From Polytrichum commune (lineage: Eukaryota > Streptophyta > Polytrichopsida > Polytrichales > Polytrichaceae): a DNA stretch of 64,000 nucleotides. Shown here piece by piece: positions 32,678 to 45,496 of this stretch. Position 1 is the first letter of the stretch. Each line of letters begins with the position of its first letter. The notes beneath the pieces are model-generated. The model saw only the letters and a list, made by a program, of their open reading frames with translations. It searched no databases and was not told the origin of the DNA. The stretch lies in assembly GCA_950295325.1 (NCBI GenBank), contig OX485804.1:52318429-52382428 (forward strand). Direction: 5' to 3'. Both the position numbers and the translations under genes were made by a program.

Positions 32678-35600
32678 TATAAACGGGGTCATTATTTATA
32701 AATTTTTTGGATCTCTCCATAAAAGTGGTTTTGAAAGATGATAAGTGTATAGGAATTGAATGCAACGGAAATCCTTAAATTGAACAACGAAAGCGTCACT
32801 TGCCAATCACGGATGGAATATCAAAGAGGCGAGGATGGTAAGCAAGATGGTAAGCATGAAGTAACAAAGCGATATTATGTTTCCATTTGGCGAACATTCA
32901 TGGTCAAGCTTTATACTTGACCTGTGTATGCATGCTCTTTCATTATATGTTTTGGTTGTAGTGGTTGGGAGAGACCAACAAGGTGTAGACAATAGCAAAG
33001 AAGGATTGGGTGTTGATAATGTTGGTGATGTGGATGAAAATTCCAAGGAATGAAAATCCTCGTATTAAATGTAATGGAATCCAAGTAGATACTAACAATG
33101 TGTATTTGAAAATTTGAAGATAGTAATGAATCAAATGTTTTCTTATCATTTGGGCTTTCCTAATGCGGATGATATCTTATTGTGGAATTCATGAGTGCAG
33201 AAAAAGGGCATGGAAGAAGAGGAAGGGTGTTGCCATGAGGAAGTTGGATAAAGAATCTTGCTACAACACAAATTGATATTTCCAACAAAATGTAGCCATG
33301 GAGGGTAACATGGATGCAAAGATGAAGCATATGCCAATTTGTAGTGGTGTGGTAACAATATGTTATGACCTGTAAGGTTAAACTTACTGTGTGACTAGTA
33401 GCAACTCGTTTGTCATGAAGGTAACCATTATAGGTGAGGAAACACATCATACAAAAGAATTGGGTGGTCATCCAAAGGGTGTAGGAAATAATCTAGTGAT
33501 GAGTTGGATAAATATAGACCATGTAGTTACAATGAGATGTTTAATTATTATCATTTGATGTTTTTTTATAATATTTTGCTATTTTTCCCAAATTAATATT
33601 TTTGGGTGTATGGGTATATAATTTGTAGGCAATATTAACACCTTTTGTTTTCAATTCATGAACCTGGTGAGTTTGCTACAATTTTATGCTAAAAAATGAT
33701 TCAAATTTGAATAAAATACATTGCATTGGAACATTGACAAAGACACTTGATTGGGTTTGTGAGCCAAAATTTCAGGCTAATAGTTTCACTATAGACATTC
33801 TAGTGATATGTAGATGGAAATTGTACTTCAACGAATGAAAGTAGTGAATCATGAACAAGTTAGGCAATTAGACCTATAATCATGGGTTTAGGAGCCCCTA
33901 GTTGATAAAAACTATCATCTACCCCCTCTCACCACGAGGAGGCACAAGGAGGAGAGAAAGGGACGTCTTTCTTGAAATTTTTGAGTGCAAAGAGAAAACT
34001 ATAGACTTGCCTCCCTCGGCAGAGTAGCTACTTGAGAGGTTTAGCTTTCAAAGAATATAGTTTTTTCTCAAAGAGTGTGAAGTTGAGAGAACAATTGTTG
34101 AAGGGAGTGATTTCTAGACTTGAAACTATTATCAAAATATTGTGCAGAGCATGCATGTATCAATGCTTGGTAGGAATAAGAATGTGACCATAGTTGAGTG
34201 TGATTGGAGTGTGATGTTTATCTAGGTGATCACTATTCTCAATTTTGTTTAAGCGTAGGAATGTTAAGTCAAAATACATTGAGTTAGAGAAGGAGTGCCA
34301 TGAATATAGTTTGCAATAATGAGTCGTAAACTTTTGAGTTTTTCCATTGAAAAATTGAATGATTAATGTGATAGAATTATGTCTCGAGATTGAGTGTATA
34401 CAACGAGTATTGAAGTGTCCAAAAGATAAGTGAAAATTCTACCGCAAGAGTAAAACAATTAGCCCAAAATTGGTTGAGTGAAGTTAACAATTGAAAAGAG
34501 GTAGCTTAGAACAATGAACAAATCCACAAGAAGTGGAAGAGAACCCGTGTAAAACCATTGGCCAAAGAAGGTGATATGAAAAATGTTCAAGAATCACGGG
34601 TAGAGTTAAACTATAGTCGATCAACACTGAGAGAAAGAATCTAAAGTGATTGAGACTAAGATGAAACACAAACAAACTAAGTAGGCGATGAAGAAGAAAC
34701 CATTGGCAATGGATATAGTAATCTGCACTGAGAGGTGAGGTTGAGGGAGTTACCTTATGTTAGGGAAAGAACTAAAAAAGGCAATCGGGAAAGGAACCGA
34801 TTGAGTGCAATTAAGTCTTGTGATAGGCATGTTGAGTATTGAGGAGAAAAAATGACAAAGGTTAGCTTAAGAGAAGAAACTTCTATTGACGATTGTTGAG
34901 ACCATGTGAGAGGGAAGTGGAAGAGACATTACGAACATTATGATCAAGGTTTATATATATGTAATAGTTTACACGAGATTTTTAGTCATTGGTGTGTGAG
35001 CGATTTTGATCACTATTACCAACTTAGTGTGATGAGAAATAACTATGACTAGTTGAGTAATTGTGGGGATGATAGATTATGAGTTAAAATATTAGAATAA
35101 ACTTTGGATTATCATTACTATTTAGGCATGAGTTGTCCTTGGATGAAGTAAGTATCTTAGATTGCTATCTAGTCTAGGAACTATGATATATGAGAGTGAA
35201 GCATAAGCTACCCATCTTAAATTTGGTCTCGTGTGTTACCCTGGTTGTTGTTATGAACATTGTAGGTTTTGCATGATAGTCAAGACTATAGATTGACCTT
35301 GGGTCTAGCTATTAATTGCATAATTTTAAGTAATAATTAAATATCCGAAGTAAAAAACGAAAACTTTGTCTTGCATTGGAATTAGCATTGACCAAATAAG
35401 GAAGGAACTTGTCATGATTTGAAGATGCATTGGCCAATGGTTATAAAGACAATTGTTACACTAAAAAAGATCATGATTACCAAAGAATATTGTTACATTT
35501 TATTGTGAGAGAACATAACATGACATATTACATCAAAAAACAAGATTAAATAAGATATTGGAAGAGAGGTTGTGAGGAGGGGAACCTTTTGAGAGAAATA

Positions 35601-35980
35601 GAAGTGAAGGATATGTCAACTGTGTTTTTAGATAGAATAACATATTTTTGGTCTAATTGACGAATTGTAATGTGACAAATGCCTATAGCAAACACCAGTC
35701 AAGCCTTCTTTGAGCTGGGTCTTGGTTATTTTAGGTCATAACAAAAACCTAACTACATGGTTGTCATGGTTGGGAGACCCGAGGACACCAAGGTTCACAA
35801 TGTATCAACACCTTCAAATACTCTAGTTTTGTTGGACAATCATGATCTTATTGATATTTTTTATATTGGTGTCCATCACGTGACATTCATAGACAATATT
35901 ATGAGGATAAACCCAAATATGTCATGGTGGCAACATGTAAGTTGGCATGGTCAATTGCAAGATTGGTTGCTATTTAGTAG
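32678..35980. other. AT-rich intergenic DNA, no gene seen
   Basis: Short frames only (for example 33146-33471 minus). None could be tied to a family. Confidence 0.6.
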
Positions 35981-36025
35981 TTGATTGCTGATCTATTAGT
36001 TGATTGCTGATCTATTAGTTGATGT
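35980..36025. repeat. Short 19-bp tandem repeat
   Basis: Two full units and a partial unit of TTGATTGCTGATCTATTAG. Related TTGATTG motifs continue to about 36240. Confidence 0.8.
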
Positions 36026-37820
36026 GCCAATCATTAAAATAAAAAATTGGATCTTTGGATCTAGTTGGTTGCAAGATTGTTATTATTTTCATTTTTTTAA
36101 ATTTCTCAATTAACTACTAGTGGCAATTGAGCGGTAGTCCAATCTAATTGGGTGCACTATTTAGCAATCCATTCTAGTATTTTCTTGAAGTACTACTAGC
36201 AATCGATTGGAGCAGTCGATTGCTTACATCATTGGAGCAATTGTTATTTTTTTTTACCAGAGTTGACATATGGGTAATTTTGAATTACACATCAAGGGAT
36301 GTTTCTATCATATCTACTAGGATGTGACAACTAGGAGCCGCTTCATGTTCATTACACCTGCTTAATTGCAGCCAACCCAAAGATGTGCAAGTACAAGGAG
36401 AACCATGTCTGGAGGCACCAATAGGAAGGTAAATTTCTTACGGAATATAATGTATTCTTTGTTTTAGGGCATGGTAGAATAAAATTAGGAATATTGCACG
36501 TAATAAGAAGGTGAAAAGATCGATGTTGGCATATAGATAGTAGTAGAATGGATAGTTTATTGTACATGAGAAGGTTGCATGTATTGATATTATGTGAGAA
36601 TTTAAAGCACTGAAGAAAACATTGCTTCTTAAGACATACAATGGAGATTAAATGTGGTGGGTGTATGAAGTTTGTAGAAGGTAGAGCATTAGATTGCTCG
36701 TAGTCAATATTAATATAAAGGAAGAAGCATGAGAAAGAATAAGGTTAGAATAAGGCTATCATGCTAGTTCAAAGAGGGATACGAGTTATCCCATATTGTT
36801 TGTGTGAACCAATAAAGAGAAGAAAAGCATTAAAAGGCAAAGCAAGGAGAGCATGAGATCACCTCACTCCAAACATTGTTCATATGCCTTTGTCTAGGTG
36901 TCTATGCTTGTGCAATCTTATCTCCTATTGATTCCAGTAAAGTTGATAGCCCCGAACGCATGAGTAAAGAAGAAGATAGGAGATGGTTTAATAGCATGAA
37001 GGTCGTGATTAAAATATGGCAAAAGTTGTACCCAAAGGTTGGCATATTGTAACTTGGTGTAAGTTCTCCCAAATTGCACAAATGGACTTTGCCATGTTCC
37101 AAGTGAAGGGGTTGAGGGGATGAAGAGCGAGACAACAAATGTGGGAGGGTATCACCATCCCATGGCCAAATCATCTATTGGAGTTATTCATGAAGAATTG
37201 TAGTGAATCCATATTTATGTCTTAGAGACTATGGTAGCTTTCAATTGAACAAAAACTTTTATGTTGCCTCCGACATGAAAATGCAATAGTAGTGATTGTA
37301 TTTTATGAGTCATTGTCTACATGCATGGGGGTTAATAGGAATGGGTCCCATAAAACAAAAATTAGCTAAGAATATGGAAATTTTTAATATGTTGTTTTAG
37401 GAACAATACTCAATACTAGGGTTTTTGCAGGGTAAAATATTGTTATGGCACAATTATGCATATCCAACTATGAAAATCTAAAAAAAAATCCATTGGCAAA
37501 CACCCTATTAGAAATGTCACAACATATGTGTATCATAGAGGGGTTGATTCTTGGAATCTTGTCTCCAACAATTTTGAATATGGATCTTCGTAAAGATGGC
37601 ATCGCCAAAACTTATAACGTGACCAATCAATGACCACAACACACGTGGCATTGAAAATCATGTCCCTTGTAAATGAAGAAGAGAAATCAAGAGAGAGAAA
37701 AAAGAGAAAAACTTCGGTCTCCGGAGGAGACCGACGTGAATTTAAGTGTCTGTTCGATCCACCCCCAATCCGATGCCCACATGACAAAGGTATGGAAGTA
37801 AAGATCTACTCCCCTCTTTC
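36026..37820. other. Intergenic DNA, no gene seen
   Basis: Frames at 36902-37174 (minus) and 37533-37787 (minus) show no convincing domain. Confidence 0.55.
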
Positions 37821-37974
37821 GAGAGTAGACACTATAGTCACAAGTAACCAGTAACAAGGACCATAATGGTTAGTGTTTTGGGTATCATTAATATGAGTTT
37901 GGTCACCGGGTCCCTAGTTCATTATTGATTATTTGAATGAAGTAGCTTTGGTTTTAGTATTTGTTTAGTTTTTA
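37821..37974 (-). other. 3' flank of LINE copy B
   Basis: GAGTAGACACTATAG and AGTAACCAGTAAC here recur beyond copy A (9858-9883: GAGTAGACACTACATT and AGTAACCAGTA). The shared block is therefore probably the true LINE 3' end. Confidence 0.5.
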
Positions 37975-38873
37975 CTATGGGGGGTCTAGTGTTTGGGGTA
38001 GCGGTTGGTGGTTCTCTATTCTTCTTTTGTGGAGGAGGATAGACATAGCATATTTTATGGCGATAGTATTGATGTTTTTAAAGGTATTTTTAATGGTAGG
38101 TATTTTGAAATTATTTTCGAGTGATTTCATTGATGGAATGTGTGTAGTGGCTTTGGCGCCTGCAGTGATGATAATAAGGGGATCAACTTTCCACCCTCTA
38201 GCAGCAATGCTAGCGATTAATGGTCTGTATTTGTTATTTTTTGTTTCGAGTGTTTCTGGTGAGAATCTGTCATTGCAGTATGTGAATTCGATAAATTGTA
38301 TGGTGAGATTGGGGTCAATGTCTGTGGGGGGATCACTTTGGTATGGTAAACCTTTAACACAAAGGATGTCAGGTCTAAATCTTGAGTTACAATGGCATCT
38401 TTGTGTACCACATGTGCAAGGAAGTAGCCAATTGGGAACGGTGTTTTCTTGGGGTTTATTATTGAAGGTGCCAACATTCATGAGAATATAACCACGAGAT
38501 TTTTCAGATGAGATTAGTAGTTTCCTAATTTCCCATACTCCTTTGTTATGTCTTTTGACGTGAAGTGAGTGTATGTGTTGTTGTACGTCTACACGTAAGT
38601 AATACATGTAGCCATGTATCCGGTTCGTATGAATTGCAAATGGGGCATGTAATGGATGGATATCTTTGTCTACCAAAGAACATTTGTTTTCTAGCATTGC
38701 CCATGTAAGTTCCCGTACGGAATTTGATGAGGCATGACTTTTGTTTATCTGCGATTGCCGGGTTTTCCCAAAATTCATTAGAAAGTTCTTTGTCTATATC
38801 TGTATTTCCTGTCCATTTATATGTGTTAGGGTTTTGTATGGCCATGTTTTCTAAGTTGTTTTCTCTATCATAT
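37975..38873 (-). pseudogene. LINE copy B: C-terminal finger and restriction-like endonuclease
   Basis: This is the 3' part of a non-LTR retrotransposon ORF2-type protein. The first frame (38546-38873) holds KELSNEFWENPAI and a finger CPIC-X9-H-X4-C at 38591-38647. A frameshift near 38550-38590 leads to the second frame (about 38589-37978): KRHNKGVWEIRKLL, a Cys cluster CTCGTQRCHC at 38389-38418, RPD at 38368-38376, then EFTYCNDRF at 38263-38289 and a K-X3-Y. The RPD, D/E and K order after a CCHC finger is the pattern of the restriction-like endonuclease of R2, NeSL and Dualen LINEs. It ends PQTLDPP and TAG. Reverse transcriptase is absent. The domain reading is inference; the LINE nature is fairly safe because a second copy exists at 10.2-12.3 kb. 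Confidence 0.75.
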
Positions 38874-38889
38874 TTGAAGAGAAATCAAA

Positions 38890-39285
38890 CTAAAAAGTAG
38901 GAAGCTCAAACGTGGAGGATTTCAATTTGACAAATGAATATAAATTATAATCCTCTCCCAATGTAAGAAACATATAAAGGTTGCCATACGTGAGGCCAAA
39001 CCCACCACCCTTAAGCGTCCTAGTCCGGGTGATGGTTTTGAGAATCACATACATTCTACTAAAACTTGTAGTAGCATGAAATGTAACTTCCGTATCCGGG
39101 GACACCCACATTGTTTAAAGTCACGATGCTTTATTAATGCTAGCCTCGTGAATAGATGTAGCGTGGGCCTTCTCAAGAGTCCAACCGGCGGCCGTAGCTA
39201 CACATGCCCTTAAGGACATTCCCCTCGGCCCTTTAGTCGTGATTTTCCTTGTCTCAACATTACGGGAATCCTTCACACTTTCCAT
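38890..39285 (-). pseudogene. Unrecognised coding-like remnant, one frame with two stops
   Basis: From an ATG at 39285 the minus strand reads 54 codons (MESVKDSRNVETRKITTKGP, then a stretch with AATAAGWTLEKAHATSIHE-like residues) to TGA at 39121. After one codon and TAA, the same frame continues as 73 codons from 39111 to 38890, with TEVTFHATTSFSRMYVILKT and LKGGGFGLTYGNLYMF. Codon-like composition and GC are higher than in surrounding DNA. It abuts LINE copy B. I do not recognise the protein. The segment near 39100 (GTGTCCCCGGATACGG) also resembles LTR-type sequence, so it may be an LTR rather than coding. Confidence 0.3.
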
Positions 39286-39561
39286 CAACTCGTGTACTCA
39301 GTTTATTTCCTAGTGTGGGTACAAGCGTTAAAAAACGCTATTCTCTATTTTCACAATCCTCACTTCGTGTTATACTATCTTGCTAATGACTAATTATCTA
39401 AAGTAACATTAAGTAACAACCCAAGCAACTAACTATCATTTAGTCCGATATAGCACTACGGCTTTCCCCCTTAATTATCTACCCAAGTCACTAAAGGCCT
39501 AGCATTAAGCCTTGAATTTGCCTCACTAAGTCCCCTTACAAGTGTCGGCCGACTAAACTTA

Positions 39562-39885
39562 TTAACCAGTAGCCCAACAGTAGTAACCAACAGCCCACAG
39601 TAGCAACCAACAGCCACAGTAGTAACCAACAGCTCCACAGTAGCAACCAATAGCCCACAGTAGTAACCAACAACTCCACCGTAGCAACCAGCAGCTCCAC
39701 AGTAGCAACCAGCAGCCCACAGTAGTAACCAACAGCTCCACAGTAGTAACCAGTAGCCCAACAGTAGTTTCCAGTAGCCCAACAGTAGTAATCAGCAGCT
39801 CCACAGTAGCAACCAGTAGCCCAAAGTAGTAACCATTAGCTCCACAGTAGCAACCAACAGCTCCACAGTAGTAACCAACAGCTCA
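39562..39885. repeat. Minisatellite, about 15 units of 20-23 bp
   Basis: Imperfect tandem units of CAGTAGYAACCARCAGCYC type, alternating CAGTAGTAACC and CAGTAGCAACC. It keeps a Leu/Trp/Cys-rich frame open on the minus strand that is not a gene. Confidence 0.92.
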
Positions 39886-41028
39886 AACCGGCAGTTGCCT
39901 AATAGCCTTGCAACCTTAATAATCTAATTTCCTGGCTCCTCTTAATCAAATCTATCTTTTAAACTACCCCTAATCCAATCTATCTTCTAAGTTCCCCTAC
40001 TCAAATCTATTCTCTAATTCCCCCCTAATCAAATATATTCTCTAACACACTACACCACACACACACGCCCACATACACTCTCACACACACACCTCCAAGA
40101 GGGAGAGAGAGAGTGAGAAAGAGAATGATTTTGAAGAAGAGAAAGAAGAAAAGGTAAAGAGAGGGAACTTGAGGAGAAGAGAGGATAAGGGAGGAAGAGG
40201 AGAGATAGGGCATCCAATCACAACCCCTTAACCTTCTCCCCCTTAGTAGGACCTCATCCTCTCCGCTAACCCTTCAACCCCTAAACCAACAAGAACATGT
40301 TCTAATTCAAACAATTAAATCAAAGGCACTTCCTCTTGCCTCATCAAGCACTACTCCTCTAATCAAAACACTCCCTAATGTTACTAAGCTTCTAATTCAC
40401 CACACAAAATGGCTTAAGGCCAAAACATAAATCTACACCAAGCCTCACTCTTTTTATGTTTTTGATTGTGTCAATAACACTCCAAATGCAATTCTAAATA
40501 AATTCTAACCATAAAACAAATATGAGCACTCATTTTGGGCTCATACCATAACACAAACAAACTCTGATGTGAACATTTTATGAGTCATAGATGAATATTA
40601 TGAAGTTGTTTCATATATTTTAGACATGACGATGTAGGGGATAATTAGTGAAGTGAGCTCTAAATGAAACCTAGTTGTAATTATAGTCATTTGATTGCTA
40701 TGACATACCCTTCCGGTATGATTTCTGTGACCAAAAGTTGGGCTAAAGACCATTTGTAGTAGTGTAACCCCGAGAACTATGTGGGCTTGGTGTTCCTTAC
40801 TTGGGTCACTCTACAAGGCAAACCTTTAGAGCATATTAATGGGCTTTTGCATTCCTTCCTTGCTCCATTAACTAGTTCGTTGTTAGTCATGTTCACGGCT
40901 TGCAAAAACACCTCCCAAGCTAGTCTTGCATCCCTAGAATGCTTCTTCAACGTATATCACCCTAAAAATAAATTCCATTTGAGGCTTGAAAATATGCTCT
41001 GAACACTATCTATCAACTTGCCTTTTTG
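39886..41028. other. Intergenic DNA with CA/GA-rich patches
   Basis: Contains a CACACA-rich and GAGAGA-rich patch at about 40045-40210. No gene recognised. Confidence 0.6.
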
Positions 41029-42416
41029 GCCCGATTGGCCAACTTCTAGAGGTCGTTTCCACAAATTAAGCTTGGATTTGGCATCTCTAACCTTCTACCA
41101 ACCTATGGTAGAGTTTTCCGGTCGGTTTGACCACTTTCATTGTCGTGCACCTCTCCATGAGGAAAACCCGCAACACCATGGGCACAAGGAGGACCTTGGA
41201 GTGACACCTGAGACTTGTGGCGCCATAGGTGAGAAGGCCCAAGTGATCCCAATGTGGGTGAGGGCCCTGGGCGTTGGGAACGCCTCCCACCCACGGAGAC
41301 TAAAAGACACAAATATAAGGTCATGAGCATTGAATAGCTTATGTTGTCCGGATTCTAATATGCTCAAGAACTCCCCAATCGGAGGTGTGAGCTAGGAGAT
41401 ATGGCAATTTGAGTGGGGCACTGGCTAGGAATAACACCCAATACTCCAGGGGGAGATGTGGTGGGACAACAGTGACCTAGGAATGGCGCCCAAGACTGCC
41501 GAGGTTAGAACAACCAAAAATTCCGCAATACTTCCCCAAATGGGGCAAGTGAGGAGTCTATCGGCATATGTGCAAAGAATAGATGTCGATGAAGTGGTCG
41601 CTTGATAGAATCAAAGATCAAACAACGAAGTTATGGAGGTTTGTAGCTGCTAGGGGGCCCAACTCCAACGGCTAAGGGAAAACGTCTACCCGGCCCCAAC
41701 TCTTAGGCAAGAGACAAAAGGTTACTTGACGGTGGAGTAGGGGCTTTGCCCAAAGTTCTAGAAGCTTATATGGAGAGGTGACATTGCCAATTGACCTCAC
41801 CCACTGCAGATAACACGGCCTTCACGGGCATTGGCCCAACGTGGGGGCATAGTTGCTAAGTATGCTTCGGGTTGTTGTAGTGTTGCTCCGGCAATGCGAT
41901 GATCAACTCAAGATTAGACTTCCATGAATGGAAGTCTACACCTAACCATTGGCTAGATCTACTAAGGGGAGAGTATGAATACATGTGTAGGAGGGTTTGG
42001 CCATCAAGCACTTAGCTTGAAGGTTGGTATGGGGAGTTAACTATGTGCTTGTGTGGGATGTGCAAGGTTAGCGTTTGTGACATTTGCTAAAGTTGAAGAA
42101 CGGTGAAGATAAGTTAAGGGGCGCTACCAAGGGTCACGACATTCATATTGTTGACTAGCTAGCATTATTAGTTAGATTGGCCAACTTTTGGAGCTGATTT
42201 TTGCAAACCAAGTATGGATTTGAACTCTCTAACGTTCTACCAACCTATTATACAAATTTTGGGTCATTTTGACCACTTTTATATTGTCAACTAGCTAGCA
42301 TTTTTAGTTAGATCGGCCAACTTCCAGAGGTAGTTTTTGCAAACCGAGTCCGGATCTGACTTCTTTAACATTCTACGAACCTATAGTATAGTTTTTGGGT
42401 CATTCTGACTACTTGC
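41029..42416. repeat. Three copies of a 130-bp repeat, two in tandem
   Basis: Copies at about 41029-41145, 42146-42280 and 42281-42416 share GATTGGCCAACTT, TTGCAAACC-like, TCTAACNTTCTACCAACCTAT and GTCATTTTGACCACTT-like segments. The last two are in tandem with a period of about 135. The kilobase between copies 1 and 2 is GC-richer but has no recognisable coding. Possibly LTR remnants. Confidence 0.6.
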
Positions 42417-44509
42417 TCTAGACGTCCTCCCATGAGTGTCACGTCTGCGCATACCCACCCTTAATACTTCCTAATGCATTCCTAGGTATTACATCACGAC
42501 TTATTCGATACACACTTTTAGTAACACTTTTAACACCGTTGTCTTGTCAACACTAAGGACTATGTTAGCTTATAAGAAGAGTAGTAACATGAGAATACCA
42601 ACAATGAGTCCACTCTTTAAACCCTTCTTTCAACATTTTATTGCTTGTTTTCCAAGACTGTTGTCCATCTGGATTGCCACATATCTCCAGATGGCTACCT
42701 ATCCAGATCTAGAATTCACAAGCATATACATCCTCTCTAAGAGTCTAAGCAATCTTCACACAAGTGAACTAAGAAAGCCAAAAGGCTCTAGGACAATCCT
42801 TATATACTTCAAAACAACTACCTACTAGGTGGGTTAACTTGGTAGGTTGATACCCAGACAAAACATTGCAACTAGTTGTCATGACGCGTTTTTGCCCTCT
42901 GTCCAGTTCATGACCAGTTGGCACATTGAGGTCATAAAAAACGATGAAGCACTGTTAGAGTCAAGTGATTGGAGTGAACTACATGTGAGGCGAATCACTT
43001 GAGTGCATTATGGTTTTTATGAATGGAATCTTGATATAAACCAAGCTGAAAAGAGGCTATAGTTTTCATGTGAAAGGAACATAGTGGAAACATAGTCAAA
43101 AAGTCGTAACCCGTGCTGATTTGAGAGGAGTTTCTTGACGTGTGTCTTAACTTTAGCCAGGGTAAAGATAATCAAAGAGCAACAATTCAAAAGATAGGCA
43201 TAATGTCAAAAACATAAGTGATTGACAATTTAGGATACATAATAGCAATATGTCATAGCGACCGGTTAGCACCGAAAAAACACAAAAGAAAAGTTGATAG
43301 CTTGTGAGAGGGTGAACTAGGAGAGAATTGAGAGGCATAATATAACTAGAGAACTATGAGTGAGTTGTGGGAGAGTCGTGAGAGCAAACCATGAGTGAGA
43401 GAAGACGAAGTGAGCCTTGAAGATGAAGAACTCCAATGAAGAAACAACTGCGAATATGTTAGCGTGGTATTTTTGGACAGAAGTGATTTGATGATCAAGA
43501 AAAAATGGAGATCAACATGATATAAAGCTGAGAAATATAAACGTTGATATAGCATGTATATGTTTGTGGAGAGTTTGCAGAAATTGATGGTAAGAGATAA
43601 GTGAACTTTCAATCGAAATTAATTGAAGCTAACATAATATGCAAAGAGGAAACTTGAATGTTGTTTGAACTTGACTAAAGATCATTTAATTGAAGAAAGA
43701 TTACTAGCACCAAATGGATGAAAATCCTTTGGAAGACTATTGTCAAAGCCAAAAGAGCTTCATGATAGCCTAGAAGCACATCATTAGAGTTTCGATTGTC
43801 ATCGGATAGGATAGACTCACATGACTTAAATAAGTACGAATAAACCTACACCATTGGGAAAATAATGAGTAATGAACCTTGTCAAATGGGAATTAGAGTT
43901 AAAGAACCTAAGAATGTTATAGAAATTTTTAAACCAACGTGGCATTAATACTTATAGACACTAAACTGATCTTCCTTGAGATTTAGTAAGTTGAGTTGTT
44001 TATTTGTTTTGTCTGAACCCCATAGCAAAACCCTAAACTACGGGAGCATGTCCCATTATGAGAACACCTTCTAAGAAAAACGGTAGAGGTTGTTTCTTCA
44101 CTTACGTACCCCAGGTCTCAAACAGTGATACGATATGGTGCAGATATTCGCGATTCTTTAGCTTTATGGTGCAGATTTACAAGACATGCATAAGATGATG
44201 GTGAACGATAACATAGTAGATGATCCCACAATTGAGGGACATGCTATTTTTGGTTGAAAGACTGGAAGTAAACAAGACCAAGGACAACAAAGAACTCAAA
44301 ATCTAAACTTCTCGTAGAATTTGAGAAAGCTTTTGATTCTGATGGGCTTAATTTGTACAAATTCTAACCACAAACTTTCTAACTTTTGCCAATATTGATT
44401 CAATATTCATGAAGAATTTGCTCGACATCGACAACAAGTAAGGAGTCTAAAAACATCTAATTGTACACATCACTAACTTAACTTCGGGTCTTGTGGGATG
44501 CATGGGCAC
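42417..44509. other. Intergenic DNA, no gene seen
   Basis: Short frames only; none resembles a known family. Confidence 0.6.
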
Positions 44510-45496
44510 ATGCGAGGACCTCTTCGATGGTGGATTGCGCCCATGAAGATTCCTTCTCTACCTGCAAATAATGAAGACGACGACGAGCAAATGTTCTTGA
44601 TCCTATTTTGAATCCTCTTTCTTCGTACAGACAGGATACAGACAAACAATTCAGTTTCTAAGTACATTCTTCTCCGGTTAGTGCTGCCACAGTTTGAAAT
44701 GGCTTTGGAAGGACATTAGCTTGCGCATTGTATCGTGTGCAGTTTTCAGGTTTTAGTTGCTTCTTGGTCCTAATAATAAGTTGTTGGGTACAGCTATAGA
44801 AGCACTGATCGATCAGCTATTTCTTCTTTTCAAGTCTTCGTGTAAATGTTTGAGATTTGAATTGTAAGACCGATCTACACTCGTGTGGCATATGGCTCTC
44901 TTTGGTTCATTACCTAGGGGACCAGATTGCTCATAAGCCGAGTGCAACAAAAAGACCTTCAAGCATACTGGTGACAGAGTAACATCCAAGGCCGTCATAA
45001 GACTATCACAAGAGCCGCCGAAGATTCTTGCTGGTTTGTGCTGATTGGCGTTATATGGTTAGTTTACCGGAAGATTACACCAGCAGTAGATGGCTTATCT
45101 AATGCTCTTCACATGTTTACAAGATGAGAACTGTATGTTGTACGTGATGAAATTGTGGGTTCGAAGGGGCGTTTTGATTCTGTATGAATCGATGACCTTA
45201 AGGCGTACTCAGACTCGTTGAATGAGCTATCGTTGCATGTGCAGATTGAATGACCTTGCTTTAAAATCGTGACATACTCAGATGATGAAACGAATTGGGA
45301 TCAGGATGGGAAAATCTTGGAGTATAGAAGTCTGCTGAACTTCTTGATTCCTGTGTGTTCAATGCAAAGAGGGTTGAAAATCAAGAATAGAAATACAAAG
45401 ACAAGTGAAGATTTTTCATACTACATTCCAGCCAGGAGAAACAAATTGACTCATCTTAACTACACCCTGTTTCTTAGGGATGAAGAATGGAGTTAA
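44510..45496 (+). pseudogene. Unrecognised decayed coding region
   Basis: About 1 kb of plus strand stays nearly open in successive frames. From ATG 44510: MRGPLRWWIAPMKIPSLP, an acidic NEDDDEQ, then past one TGA to VSKYILLRLVLPQFEMALEG. After a frameshift: KDISLRIVSCAVFRF, LLGTAIEALIDQLFLLFKSS and MALFGSLPRG. A third frame, with two TGA stops, runs from WFVLIGVIWLVYRKITPAVD through TYSDDETNWDQDGKILEY to RDEEWS and TAA at 45496. The density of sensible peptide with only a few breaks points to a recently dead gene or element. The LLGTAIEALIDQLFLLFK segment faintly recalls the RPW8-like N-terminus of some plant NLR proteins; this is not strong enough to name it. Confidence 0.35.

Noticed and set aside
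36902-37174. 90-codon minus frame with LPHLL resembling an integrase tail
   Set aside because: Only a few residues match and no neighbouring retroelement domain was found.
37961-38491. 176-codon plus-strand frame
   Set aside because: Antisense to the LINE endonuclease frame, which has recognisable motifs and a second copy.
39471-39804. Leu/Trp/Cys-rich minus frames
   Set aside because: Translation of the minisatellite.
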